A DNA stretch of 21,926 bases, from contig CANPZH010000006.1 in assembly GCA_947589335.1 (NCBI GenBank), positions 1-21,926 of the forward strand, written 5' to 3'. A program made the translations under genes and the position numbers. Position 1 is the stretch's first letter, and each line of letters starts with the position of its first letter. Shown here in pieces: positions 1 to 11,300 of this stretch. Source of the DNA: an uncultured Clostridia bacterium (lineage in GTDB: Bacteria > Bacillota > Clostridia > Christensenellales > Borkfalkiaceae). The notes beneath the pieces were generated by a model. That model saw only the letters and a list, made by a program, of their open reading frames with translations. It searched no databases and was not told where the DNA came from.

Positions 1-416
1 CATGTTGCCCCGCGCGCAGTTCTGATTCTCCAAGCGCGGCACGAGCGCCAACGGCGCGAAGTAGCGAAGTCGAAACATGGACATTATTATAATAAGGTCC
101 ACACTTCGACAGGCTCAGTGTGACGTAAAGGACGGCGCGGCGCGGCTTTATGCCGCGCCGCGCCTGTTACTTCGTCGCATACGCTCCTCGTGCCGCCCAA
201 GGAACCATGACAGTAGAATGGTGGGGCAGTGTGACGTATTAAGAAGGACACCCCTTCCGTCCCCTTTGGGGACACCCACCCCTCAAGGGGTGGGCAAGGA
301 GGAGGGAATACGTCATTCCGCCCCGCGCTCTAAACGTCCTTCCGAGCGTAGCGAAGCGAAGTCGAGGAATCTCGTCCTAATGACGTAGGGAAAGGAGTCC
401 TACGGATCGGGCGTGG
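1..416. repeat. Gene-free region of palindromic intergenic repeat modules, copy A
   Basis: No credible gene lies here; the open frames run through repeat sequence and have no ribosome binding site. Bases 84-110 and 166-216 match 11756-11782 (3 differences) and 11786-11836 (2 differences) in the second gene-free region. Between these two blocks this copy carries an extra piece that includes a 13-bp perfect hairpin. Two more hairpins sit in tandem: 259-264 with 268-273, and 275-282 with 287-294 (loop TCAA). Bases 310-386 are bounded by ACGTCATT and AATGACGT and contain a GAGCGTAGCGAAG...GAGGAATCTCG motif. From general familiarity, such CGTCATTCCGAG...GAGGAATCTC modules are common intergenic repeats in many bacteria. 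The region lies directly downstream of the kinase stop codon, so transcripts of that gene would run into these hairpins. Confidence 0.8.
134..164. repeat. 13-bp perfect GC hairpin inside repeat copy A
   Basis: The arm GGCGCGGCGCGGC (134-146) pairs perfectly with GCCGCGCCGCGCC (152-164) across a TTTAT loop. This module is absent from the otherwise matching second copy, where only three bases (11783-11785) replace bases 111-165. No T-run follows on either strand, so it is not a typical intrinsic terminator. It may act as a structural repeat element, as a 3'-end stabiliser for the kinase transcript, or have no role. Confidence 0.75.
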
Positions 417-2075
417 TCAAACGCGGAAGCAGCTGCCGCCGATGAATTCCCTCAGCAGGGAGTTGCAGGGAATGATCGAGTCGTCGTCGATGTCGCGGAA
501 ATATTTCAGCGTCTTGATGAGCCTGCTCGCGGCGAGGTATTGCGGGTCGGAGGCGGTGATCTGCGTAAGCGCCGCCATGGCCTGTTTTTTCAGCACGCAG
601 AGTTCGTAGCCGAGGCTCGAATTGAACACATAGTCCGCGTTTTCCTGGTTGGGATAGATCCAACGGAACTCCCCGTTCCGCACCGACTGCCACATGTCGA
701 TCGTCGTCGCGGCGGGGCAGTTGCGGAATTTCATGTCCCGCACGATCCTCCTGATGAGCCTTGCGCTCGTGATGGAGAGCGGGGAGTGGTCGTCGATATT
801 CAGCTGCGCATGCGGCGCGATATAGATCTTGAACTTCTGGTGTTTGGGAATGGATTTCGTCAGCTTCTCGTTGAGCGCGTGGATCCCCTCGATGATGATG
901 GGGACGTTCTGGTCGACGCGGATCGTCTTGCCCTCTTCCCGGCAGTCCGTCGTAAAGTTGAAGCGGGGGAGGGTGACCGTCTCGCCGTTGATGAGGTCGA
1001 AGAGGTCCTTGTTGAAGCGTTCGATGTCGAGGCAGTTGATGTGCTCGAGGTCGAGCTCGCCCGTGGGCTTTCCCTGGAGCTTTCTGATCGTCGCCTTGTC
1101 GAAGTAGTAGTCGTCCATCGAGATGGTGACGGGGTTGATCCCGCGCGAGAGCAGCTCGATGCGCAGACGGTTGCAAAACGTCGTCTTTCCGCTCGAACTC
1201 GGGCCCGCGATCGCCACAAGGCGGACGTCTTCGATCTCGCGCTCGATCGCGTCGCCGAGCTCGGCGAGCTGACGGTTGTGGTATGCCTCGCACATCTGCA
1301 CGAATTCGAGCACCTCGCCCCGCTCGATCTTGCGGTTGATATCGGATACCGTCTGGACATTTGCCTTCTCCGCCCAGTTGTACGCCCTCTGCAGCGTCTT
1401 GCAATAGGTCGCCTCTTCCTCGAATTCGGGAATGTTGGAGTCGAAGTCGTGGCGGGGATACTGGATGATGAGCCCGGGGCTGTAGGGCGTGATCCTGTAG
1501 TTGTGAATGCACCCCGTCGACGGCACCATATAGTTGTGCAGGTAGTTATAATATCCCCCGCAGCGGTAGAGATGCACCGTGCTCTCGGGACGGTACCGAA
1601 GGATGGCGCTCTTGTCCTCGAGATGGAACTCCTTGTAGATCTTCGTCGCCTCCTCGATCGTCACGGTGATCCGTTCGATGGGGAGATCTGCTTCGATGAT
1701 CCGCTTGACCTCCGCCGTGATCGCGTCGACCGCGCGCGCCATGTTGAAGCTCTTCGTGATCGCCTGGCAGGAGATCGAGCGCGAGATGTTGTAGGAAAAG
1801 CGGACATGGACGTCGGGATAGAGATTGTGGAACGCCATCGCCACAATGTAGCGGAGGGTCGCGCTGTACGCCCTGCCCGCCTCGGCGTCGTTGAGGTTGA
1901 GCAGCCCGATCGCCGCCCCGTCGTCCTTTTCGGAGAGCTTGTAGTTCAGCTCCCTGATCTGTGCGCCGACGCGGCACACTACGAGTTTTTTCCTGTCCTT
2001 CGGATCCACGAGTTCGAGGACCCGCGTGCCCTCCTCCACGGAGAGCGGTTTGCCGTTGAAAAAGACCTTGATCAT
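417..2075 (-). CDS. Nucleoside (uridine-type) kinase with N-terminal TGS domain
   Basis: A 552-residue cytoplasmic kinase of the uridine kinase/phosphoribulokinase superfamily, expected to phosphorylate a nucleoside such as uridine with a nucleoside triphosphate. Residues 1-60 look like a TGS domain. About 65-225 resembles the threonyl-tRNA-synthetase-like second domain of this family. The kinase domain follows from about 283, with Walker A GPSSSGKT at 291-298, the SMDDYY substrate motif near 319-324, and IIIEGIHALNE near 393-403. The same order occurs in Clostridia proteins annotated simply as nucleoside kinase. The start is the ATG at 2075, behind AGGGGGA six bases upstream; a start further upstream at 2138 would fall in the -35 element. 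It is transcribed alone, divergently from the giant lipoprotein gene. Exact substrate is not shown by the sequence. Confidence 0.9.
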   Translation of the reverse strand: MIKVFFNGKPLSVEEGTRVLELVDPKDRKKLVVCRVGAQIRELNYKLSEKDDGAAIGLLNLNDAEAGRAYSATLRYIVAMAFHNLYPDVHVRFSYNISRSISCQAITKSFNMARAVDAITAEVKRIIEADLPIERITVTIEEATKIYKEFHLEDKSAILRYRPESTVHLYRCGGYYNYLHNYMVPSTGCIHNYRITPYSPGLIIQYPRHDFDSNIPEFEEEATYCKTLQRAYNWAEKANVQTVSDINRKIERGEVLEFVQMCEAYHNRQLAELGDAIEREIEDVRLVAIAGPSSSGKTTFCNRLRIELLSRGINPVTISMDDYYFDKATIRKLQGKPTGELDLEHINCLDIERFNKDLFDLINGETVTLPRFNFTTDCREEGKTIRVDQNVPIIIEGIHALNEKLTKSIPKHQKFKIYIAPHAQLNIDDHSPLSITSARLIRRIVRDMKFRNCPAATTIDMWQSVRNGEFRWIYPNQENADYVFNSSLGYELCVLKKQAMAALTQITASDPQYLAASRLIKTLKYFRDIDDDSIIPCNSLLREFIGGSCFRV

Positions 2076-2109
2076 ATTTTTCCCCCTATCATATTTCGGT
2101 TGGTGTTTT

Positions 2110-2138
2110 ATTATACACCCAAAAAATGATTTTGGCAA
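2110..2138 (-). promoter_or_regulatory. SigA-type promoter of the nucleoside kinase gene
   Basis: Read on the minus strand, TTGCCA (2138-2133) and a perfect TATAAT (2115-2110) are separated by 17 bases. Transcription would begin near 2103, giving a leader of roughly 28 bases before the ATG at 2075. Confidence 0.8.
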
Positions 2139-2235
2139 GGGGGTTTGAACAATTTTTTCCGTTTTCGTGACAGGTTTTCAAGGGGCATGTACGCTTTTCG
2201 CAAACCGTCCGCGCGGAACGGAAAAACCTCGGAAA

Positions 2236-2274
2236 TATAAGCTGTACTTATACCCCATATTCGAAAAACGAATA
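2236..2274. promoter_or_regulatory. Two tandem dyads upstream of the giant lipoprotein promoter
   Basis: TATAAG-5-CTTATA occupies 2236-2252 and TATTCG-5-CGAATA occupies 2258-2274. Both have 6-base arms and a 5-base spacer, and their centres are 22 bp apart, about two helical turns. They sit roughly 75 and 97 bases upstream of the predicted transcription start of the giant gene, where a regulator could bind. The two half-sites differ, so one protein binding both is not certain. AT-rich sequence can form short dyads by chance. Confidence 0.4.
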
Positions 2275-2305
2275 ACGAACTATAAATCTATTCAATAATT
2301 TTTCT

Positions 2306-2335
2306 TTGACTTTTGTACGGGGGGGGGTATATAAT
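2306..2335 (+). promoter_or_regulatory. Promoter of the giant lipoprotein gene with a G9 spacer tract
   Basis: TTGACT (2306-2311) and a perfect TATAAT (2330-2335) are separated by 18 bases, and bases 2319-2327 of that spacer are nine consecutive G. Transcription would begin near 2342, about 29 bases before the ATG. Spacer length controls promoter strength, with 17 bases optimal, so slippage of the G tract by one base would raise or lower expression. The layout parallels the poly-G promoter of Neisseria meningitidis porA. The promoter itself is well supported; the switching is inference. Confidence 0.85.
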
Positions 2336-2370
2336 AGAAAATATCATTCTTTTATACGGAGGGAAACAGG

Positions 2371-5300
2371 ATGAAACGCAAATGGATATCGCTGCTGAGC
2401 GTCGTATTTGCCTTAGTATGCGCGCTTGCGGTCATCACCGCTTGCGGCGGCGACAAACCCGATACAGATCCGAACGCCGGAGGCGCGGAGGTAGGGGAGT
2501 ACTACGTCGGCGCAGGCAATTCGGAGTACTTGCTCACGCTGAGCAAGGGGCTCGGGTTCACCCTGACGATCGCAGGGGATTCCAAGGCGGGAAGCTACTC
2601 CCTTGACGGGGAGGCTCTGACGCTGACCCCCGATGACGGGGATCCGATCAGTGCGACTTACCGCACGACGAGCATTTCTCTGACCTATCAGGGGACCGTC
2701 TATACGTTCCTGAAGAAGATCGACTACACCGTCAAGTTCGAGACGAACGGCGGGACGAAGATCGCGGACAGGACCGTCTGCAACGGCAAGACGACGGCAA
2801 AGCCGGACGATCCCGTAAAGGACGGGGTGGTCTTTGTCGGTTGGTACACCGACAGCGCATTCCGGAACCTGTTCTATTTCGAGACGCCCATCACGGCGAA
2901 CATCACGCTGTATGCGCGCTTCGAGGCGCCGATCGAGCCCGAGTTCACGGCATCCTTCGTCGCAGAGGGAGAGACGTTCCCTCAGGTTCAGACGGTCGGA
3001 CATCGCCTGTTCGGGCTCCCCGAACCCGTTCAAAGCGGCAAGGAGTTCGCGGGCTGGTGGGTGAGCCAGTACGGCAGCGCGGAGAAGCTGTCTTATCGCT
3101 ACACCGATCAGATCATCGAGGAAAACGTCACCCTGTATGCGGTCTGGAAGAGCGACGCCCCCGCGGTGTCCGTCTCGGAAGACGCCGTCAGCTGGGACGA
3201 CAAGGGCACGATGGCGGCCTATTCCGTCAAGATCAAGTCTGCGGACGGGACGGTCGTCGCCGAGCAGGAAAACCTCCTCACGCCCTCCTATTCCTTTGAT
3301 TTTACCCAAAAGCCCGAGGGCGATTACACGGTCGAGGTCACCTGGAACGGCAACACGGCGACCGCCTACTACAAGAACAGAGCGCTTGCGCGGGTCACCG
3401 CCTTCGAGGTCAAGGAATCCACGCTGTTCTTCAATTCCGTCTCCAATGCGGCGGAATACTTCATCACGGTCGAATGCGGCACGGCGGGACACAGCCACAG
3501 CGAGATCCCGCTCGGCAGCAAGACGGACTATTCCTTCGGCGACTGCGAGATGAAGGAGGGCGGCATCACGTTCGTCGTGACGGCGCGGGCAGAGGGCTAT
3601 GTCGAGTCTGTCTCCCCCCAATATTCCTTCGAGCGCAAGCTGGAGAAGGCGGCGAACCTCTCGGTCGATCAAAACACCGAAATTGCGACATGGGATGCGG
3701 TAACGCACGCCGCATACTACAATGTATCCGTCTCTGCAGACGGCAAAACGGAGACGTTCGCGGTCAATGCAAACAGCCGCAGCGTCGATCTCAAGCACTA
3801 TGCGAGCGGCGAGATCCGCGTGAGCGTCACGGCGGTCGCGCGCGGCTGGAACTCCTCCGAAGAGGCGGAGACGACCTATCTCAAGCCCCGCATCGCGTCC
3901 CCCTCGAACGTGCGCATGACGAGCGGAACGACGCTCGAATGGGATCCCGTGGCGGGCGCCGTGGGATACGAGGTCGTGCTGAACGGCACGGCGCAGGGAC
4001 AGCAGTCCGGGACGTCGTTCGATCTCTCCGAAGTGATGGCGACGCAGCAGGTCGCGTTCGGCGTCCGTGCGGCGAGCGACGTCTCCATCGAGGTCCGCGC
4101 GATCTCCGAGAGCGGTGCGAGCGACTCGCTCGCCTCCGACGCCGTCACGGTCAAGACGGAGGGCATGAGCGCTCTGACGTACGCGGCGGGGAAGGTCACG
4201 TGGGACTATGTCCTCGGCGTCGAGACCTACTATGTGCAGGTCACGAACGGCGAGCTTGACAGCGGCGAGATCGAGCTCGATACCAACAGCTACGAAGTTG
4301 TCTTCCTCGACAGCGGGGTGAACACGATCCAGGTCTGGTATCTGGACGCAGAGGGCGAAAAGGTGGAGGCGGAGCCTCTGCCCGTCACCGCCTACAAGGT
4401 TACGTTGGACGGCCAGTATGCGGAACAGGAACTCGAGCCCTTCTTTTTAGCGGAGGGCGACCCCGTGGAGCTGCCCGATGGCCTCACCCGTTTCGGTCAT
4501 ACGTTTGCGGGTTGGTTCACGGCTCCCTCGCGCGGCGGCGCACTCTATAACGACGCCTTCTTCGGCATGGAGCAGGATACCGAGCTCTATGCGGGTTGGT
4601 ACGGCGACAGCTACAAGATCGCCTTCAACGTCGGTATGTACAGCGACGACGTGCTCGAGCCCTTCGATATCGACTACGGCGACGAGATCTACAATCTCCC
4701 CGTGCCCAAGTCGAACGACAACAAGATGGCGTTCAGCGGCTGGTTCTCCGGTCCCACCGGCGACACCCTGCAATACACCGATGAAAAGGGCAAGAACATC
4801 GTGCCCTATCTCAACAACAGCGATACGACGTTCTACGCCGTCTGGGTGGAGATCTACACCTTCACGCCCGTCTCCGACGGAAATGCTTGGGCGGTCTCCA
4901 AGAAAGTCCCGGGGATCAACTACGTCACCGAGATCACCATTCCGAGCGAATATCAGAACAAACCCGTCACGATCGTCGAGGACTTTTCTTCCGCGACGAC
5001 GATCGAGACGATCAACATCCCGAACACCATCCGCAACGTCACGCTCGGCACCAACGCATTGGCGTTCACCGGCTGCACCAACCTCAAGAATCTCAATGTC
5101 TATGAGGTCGATGGCAACAACGACACCGTCTACTACGGTTCCGACGACGGCGTGCTCTTCTACTACAACGAAGCGGCGGACGGCGGCAGAACGGAGCTTG
5201 CCTACTATCCCGCGACGCGCACCCAGACGGAGTATTCCATCCCCGCGACGGTGCAGTTCGGCAAGGTGACAAGAGACGTCAGCACGATCCCTCAGGGCGC

Positions 5301-8300
5301 CTTCTACAGCACGAGCAGCAAGAAAGGGGTCTTGGAAAAGGTCTCCTTCCCCGCGACGGTCTCGCTCATCGAGTATGACGCATTCTATTATTATACGGCG
5401 CTCACGGAGGTCGTCTTCGAAGACCGCGGAACGGAGGCAACGAGCCTTACCATCCGCGAAAGCGCATTCGGGCACCTGAGCAGTGCTGCGGCGAAGATCA
5501 CGTCGATCATCCTGCCCCAGCGCCTTTCCGACGTCTCGAGGACGGCGCTCGGCAACCTTACGACGCTTGTCAGCGTCTCCGTCGTAGGCAGCGGCGCCTA
5601 TCTGTCCGTCCAAGACGGCGAAAACAGCCTGCTCGCAAAGCGGCTCGACGACGGCGGGGCGGAGCTCGTCTTCTTCCCGAAGGGCAGAAAGGATACCGAG
5701 ATCAAGATCCCCGCGGAGATCACCTCGATCGGCGAGTATGCCTTCCAGCAGAATACGGTGATCAAGAAGGTCACGATCCCCGCGCACGTCACGAACATCG
5801 GCGAATATGCTTTCCACCGCTGCAGCAGCCTTGCGACCCTCCTCTTCGAGGGCACGGCGGAAGATCACGATCTCACGATCGGCGCATATGCCTTCTCGGG
5901 CTACAGCTCCAACGGGACGAGCATGTCGAACGCACCTTCGATGACCTCGGTCGAACTTCCCGGGAACCTCGTGGGCCTCGGCGTGCACGCCTTCGACGGG
6001 ACTTCTAAGCTCACTTCCGTCACGATCAAGACCGACAGACCGAGCGTGAACTTTGCAAACGAGGCATTCCTCACGTCGATTGCGACCAACCCCGGTTATG
6101 TCACAACCTTAACGCTCGGCGAGGGCACCCCGATCTTCGACATCGCAGGCGTATTCGGCTACACGCTCGCGACGATCACGATCCCCGGTGCCAACCCTTA
6201 CTACGATGTGGATGAGCAGGGCGTCGTGTGCGAGAAGGATGGCGACGCCTTGGTACAGGTCCTCTATCTTCCCACGACGATCGCGGAATACACCATTCCC
6301 GCAACGGTCACGAAGATCGGCGCGAATCTCTTCCGCAACAGACAGTCGCTGAAGACGATCGTCATCCACAAGAACGTCACCGAGATCGGCGACAACGCCT
6401 TCCGCAGTTCGGGGGTCACGAGCATCACCTTCGAGCCGGGCGGAGAGGCGCCTCTCACGATCGGCGCGAATGCCTTCTACTCGGCGGCGTTTACGGAGAT
6501 CGAACTTCCAGAGCGGCTCGTCTCGATCGGGAACAGGGCGTTCTACGGCGTAAAGCTGAAGTCGCTCAACATTCCGAAGAATGTTGAATCTTTGGAATGG
6601 GACAGCGCGAACGACCGTCTCTCCGTCTTCGAGCAGTGCACGACCGCTTTCACCACGCTCACCGTCGATCCCGAAAATACTCACTATCGCGCGAAGGAGA
6701 ACGTGCTCTACTCCCTCCGTCCCGCAAAGGGCGAGAGCGGGGAGACGACATATGTGGAAGACCGTCTGCTCTACTCCCCGAAGGGCAATCCCGAAAAGGA
6801 GATCCACGTGCCCGGCACGGTCACCTATGTCGCAAGCTGGGCGTTCTATAACGCTTCCGGCGATAATTACAGAGCCATGGAAAAGCTCCTCTTCGAAGAC
6901 AGCGTGAAGACGGTGAACCCCACGACGGGCGAAGAAGAGGGCGGCACGATCGAGATCAAGTATCAGGCGGTCATGTATGCGATGAACCTTGCGGAACTGA
7001 AACTCCCGCACGGGTTGAAGACGATGGAGACGGACGCATTCGCTCAGCTGTCGACCGTCACGTCGTCCGGGGGCAATGTGACCGGTCTCGACACGAAGAT
7101 CACTTCGCTCACGATCCCGAACACCGTCACGTCGATCCAGGCAAAATTCCTTGCGACGACCGTTGCGATCGAAGAGCTGATCTTCGAGGAGGGCGGAGAG
7201 GAGCCCCTCGTGATCGAGGACAGCGGAAGCGACAACAGAGGCGCATTCACCAATCTGTGGCGGCTCACGACGATCACCCTTCCCGCACGGCTGACGAAGG
7301 TCGGCAAGAATGCATTCAGAGGCGTAACGGGCGCCTATCGTCTGCAGCTGAGAGAGATCGTGTTTGAGGGCTGCATGGGCGAATTGACGATCGGCGACAA
7401 CGCGTTCTATTCGACAAACACCCTTACGAGCCCGGCTCTGATCGAGAGCGTCAACCTTCCCGAAGGGACGGTCTCCATCGGCGCCAGCGCGTTCTACAGC
7501 GCCGCAGCGCTGACGAGCATCAAGCTGCCCTCCACGCTGAAAGAGATCGGCGACAGAGCGTTCAGCGCGAGCGGCCTCGAGGGCAAAATAACGATCCCCG
7601 CAAGCGTCGAGAAGATCGGCGAACAAGCGTTTACGAATACCAAGCTCACCGAAGTCGTCTTTGAGGATCACAGCAAACTCACCTCGATCGGCATGCAGGC
7701 ATTCCAGAACCTCTCCACGCTCGAGAGCGTGAGCTTCGGCTCCTTCGAAGGGACGTTCACGATCGGCGCGACCGCCTTCGGCGCATGCCCGAACCTCTCC
7801 TCGATCGAGATCCCTTCCGCAGTGAGTTCGATCGGCGAATATGCCTTCTCCGGCGACATCGGGCTCGAGAGCGTCACCTTCGAGAGCGGCGTATCCAGCC
7901 TCACCTCGATCGGCGACAAGGCGTTCGAGGGAGCGGCGTTCACCGAATTCGCCTTCCCCGAGGCGAACGGGCTCATCGCGCTCGGCGAGCAGCTCTTCGC
8001 AAGCTGTACCGCCCTTACCACGATCCACATCTCCAAATCCATCTCCGCGCTCACGAATGTGTTCGTCGGCTGCGGGACGATCCAGTTCGTCGTGGTCGAC
8101 CCCGGCAACGAATACTTCCGTGCGGGCGAAGAGGGCGACGGCGCGCTCTACGATAAGTCGACCGGTCAGGTCCAGCTCATCTACGCGCAGCTCGGCGAAA
8201 CGTTCACCTTCGCGGAGGGAACGATCAATGTCGGCGCGTCCTTGCTCGCCAACCAGACCGAGGTCAAAACCCTGCTCATTCCCGCCTCCGTCATCCGGAT

Positions 8301-11300
8301 CGGCGCGAATGCGTTCGAGAACATGATCAGTCTCGAACATGTCGTCATCGGCAAGAACAGCGTGCTTGTGGAGATCGGCGATTATGCATTCCACAACTGC
8401 ATGAATCTTCAGAGCATCAACCTCGAGGACGCGAACTATCTGAAGACGGTCGGCTCCTATGCGTTCAACAGCTGCTTTGCGCTCGATTCCGTCAAATTCG
8501 GCGTCAGCCTTACGACGATCGGCGACCGCGTCTTCGGAAGCGGGACCGCGAGCGACGCATCGGGCGTGAGATCGGTAGACTTCTCCGCCGTGCGCAATCT
8601 GTCCTCGATCGGGAACTACATGTTCTCGTACTGCACGAACCTCAAAGAGGTGATCCTGCCTGCCAATATTTCCTTCCTCGGGCAGTACACCTTCCAGTAT
8701 TCCGGCCTCGAGACGATCGATCTTTCGAACCTGAGGAAGCTCAGATATCTCGGCGCGAAGGCAGATACCGCGCCCGCTGCGACGGCCTCCTCCTATCTGT
8801 TCCGGGGCTGCGAACAGCTGACCAAGGTGATCCTTCCCACGACGGTCACGCATGTCGGCGGAAATACCTTCAGCGGCTGCACCTCTTTGAAGTCGGTCGA
8901 GGGCATCGGCAACGTCGAACTCTTCGGCACCTCCTGCTTCCAGAACACGGGGCTCGAAAGCTTCACCCTGTCTGCAACCGTAAAGACCGTCGGCACCAAC
9001 CTCTTCCAGAACAGCAAACAGCTCACAAACATTGTTATGAACTGCGCCGGGCTCTCGACGCTTCCGACTTATATGTTCGACGGCTGCTCTGCGCTCGAGA
9101 CGATCGACCTGTCCCGTCTGGTTGCGCTCACATCGACGGGGGCGAATTCCTTCCGCAACGCCGGGCTTACCCGCATCGATCTCTCCGCCAATACGGCGCT
9201 GACGAAGATCGACAACAACACCTTCGCAGGTAACGCCTCCTTGAAGGAAGTGGTCCTTCCCTCGTCCGTCACGACGTTCGGGACCTATGTCTTCCAAGAC
9301 TGCGTCTCCCTCGAAAAGTTGGCGCTTCCCTCCGGCATAACGTCATTCGGGAACTATGATTTCGCGAACTGCGAGAAGCTGTCGCGGCTCGGCACCGATC
9401 CCGACTCCCTCGAGGAGGGCACCTTCGATCTTTCCGCCCTCAATCTCAATGCGCTGCCGAGCTACTTCTTCGACGGCTGTAAAGCCCTGAAGAAACTCGT
9501 CATGTCTTCCACGCCGTTCACGGTCGGATCGTATGCCTTCCAGAACTGCACAAACCTTACAAGTTTCGATTATTTCGCAACGGTAACAGGGATCGACGAC
9601 TCCGCCTTCAAGAACACCGGACTGACGTCCGTCGATCTCTCGAAGAACACGGCGCTCGTCGGCGCGCAGAGCACTCTCAATAAGGGCAAATTCGGGAACA
9701 ACGTGTTCGAGGGCTGCCTCGAACTGCGCACGGTCGTCATGCCCGAGAACGAGAAGTTTATCCATATGGGGAAATACACCTTCGTCGGCTGCATCGCGCT
9801 CGAGAGCATCGACTTCTCCAAGACAGGTATCACGATCCTGTGCGATCAGAGCAGCAACAAAGTGACGCCCGTCACGACGGCGGCGGATTCCTACATCTTT
9901 GACGGCTGCGTGATGCTCTCCGAAGTCAAGGCGCCCGCTGCGCTTGAACAGATCGGCGGCTATGCCTTCCGCGGCTGCACGAGCCTCACCTCCTTCGACC
10001 TTACGAACATCACGGCGGTCGGACGTCACGCCTTCGAAGGATGCGGGGTCGAGAGCCTCACCTTCTCCGACGAGCTCACTCCCGCGAAGATCTTCGATCA
10101 GGCATTTGGCGGCATGACGAACCTCAAGAGCGTCTCCGTCGCAGAAGGTTCCAAGAACTGGAAGACAAGCGGCAGCCTGCTCATCGACGTAGAGAGCAGC
10201 AGCATCATGCTCGCCGCCGAAGGCGTCTATGAAGACGGCGTTCTCGACCTCTCGGCAGGAGAATGGGAACTCGGCAAGTATGCCCTTGCAAGCGTGAAGG
10301 GGATCAAGACGGTCAAACTTCCCGCAGATATCACCGAGATCGGCGACTACGCATTCGCATACAGCTCGATCGAGACGATCGAGATCCCCGCAAGCGTTAC
10401 GCGGATCGGCACGGGCGCATTCGCCGGCTGTGAAAATCTTTCCACGGTCACCTTTGCGCAGCCCGAGGGCGCGGCAGAGCCGCTCATCTTCGGGGACGGT
10501 ACCTTTACGGGCGGCAGCGTCACGGGTTATGTGCCGAGCGGCGTCTTCGACAGCAGCGGCCTTACGAGCATCACCCTGCCCGCACGTTCGGTTATGGGAA
10601 AGAGCATGTTCTTCCGCACGGAGAAGCTCAAAGACGTCACCCTCTCCGAGGGGATCACGACGATCTCCAACTTTGCCTTCATGTACAGCGGGATCGAGAC
10701 GTTCTCCCTTCCCGAATCCGTCACCTCGATCGGGTATCAGGCATACCAGTATTCCGCACTCAAGGGTGCGATCACGATCCCCGAGCGGATCGAAACAATC
10801 GGGAACAGCACGTTCGCCTACACCGCGATCACCGAGGCGACCTTCGAGGGGGAAATCCACGTGACCGATTCGAGCGGGAACCCTGCGGGCGCCGATATGA
10901 GCACCGTCCTCTATAGCTGTCAGCAGCTGACGACGGTCACCTATGAAAAGATGACGGAGGTCTACGCACACGCCTTCCGTGACACCGGGCTTACGACGTT
11001 CAACGCAAAGAGCGGCATCACCTTCATCGGTTCGCGCGCATTCGAGAATACCAAGATCACGAGCATCACGATCCCTTCCACGGTCGATGCGATCCCCGAT
11101 CAGGCATTCTACGGCTGCACGGAGCTTCGGGAAGTGACGATCGAGAGCGGCGTTACGTCGATCGGCGCAGGTGCGTTCACCGATTGCACCTCGCTGAGCA
11201 AGCTCACGATCCCGCTGAGCGTCTCCAGGATCGGCGAAAACGCGTTCAACAATTGGACGGCGAACCAGACGATCGCCTTCGAGGCGTCCCGCTTCGTGAC

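Noticed and set aside
77..388. 103-codon plus-strand open frame at the window start
   Set aside because: It runs through palindromic repeat modules, has no ribosome binding site, and its translation is Arg/Ser/Pro-rich without domain character.
540..2129. 529-codon open frame antisense to the kinase
   Set aside because: GC-rich codon structure leaves the opposite frame open; the translation is a low-complexity Val/Asp/Arg/Leu mix, while the minus strand encodes a clear kinase.
2076..2138. Upstream extension of the kinase to an ATG at 2138
   Set aside because: That start would lie in the -35 element of the kinase promoter, upstream of any transcript; the ATG at 2075 has a proper ribosome binding site.
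6109..10971. Very long minus-strand open frames (1062 and 542 codons) inside the giant gene
   Set aside because: They mirror the codon bias of the repeat-rich gene; no signal, domain or ribosome binding site is seen, and the plus strand encodes clear LRRs.
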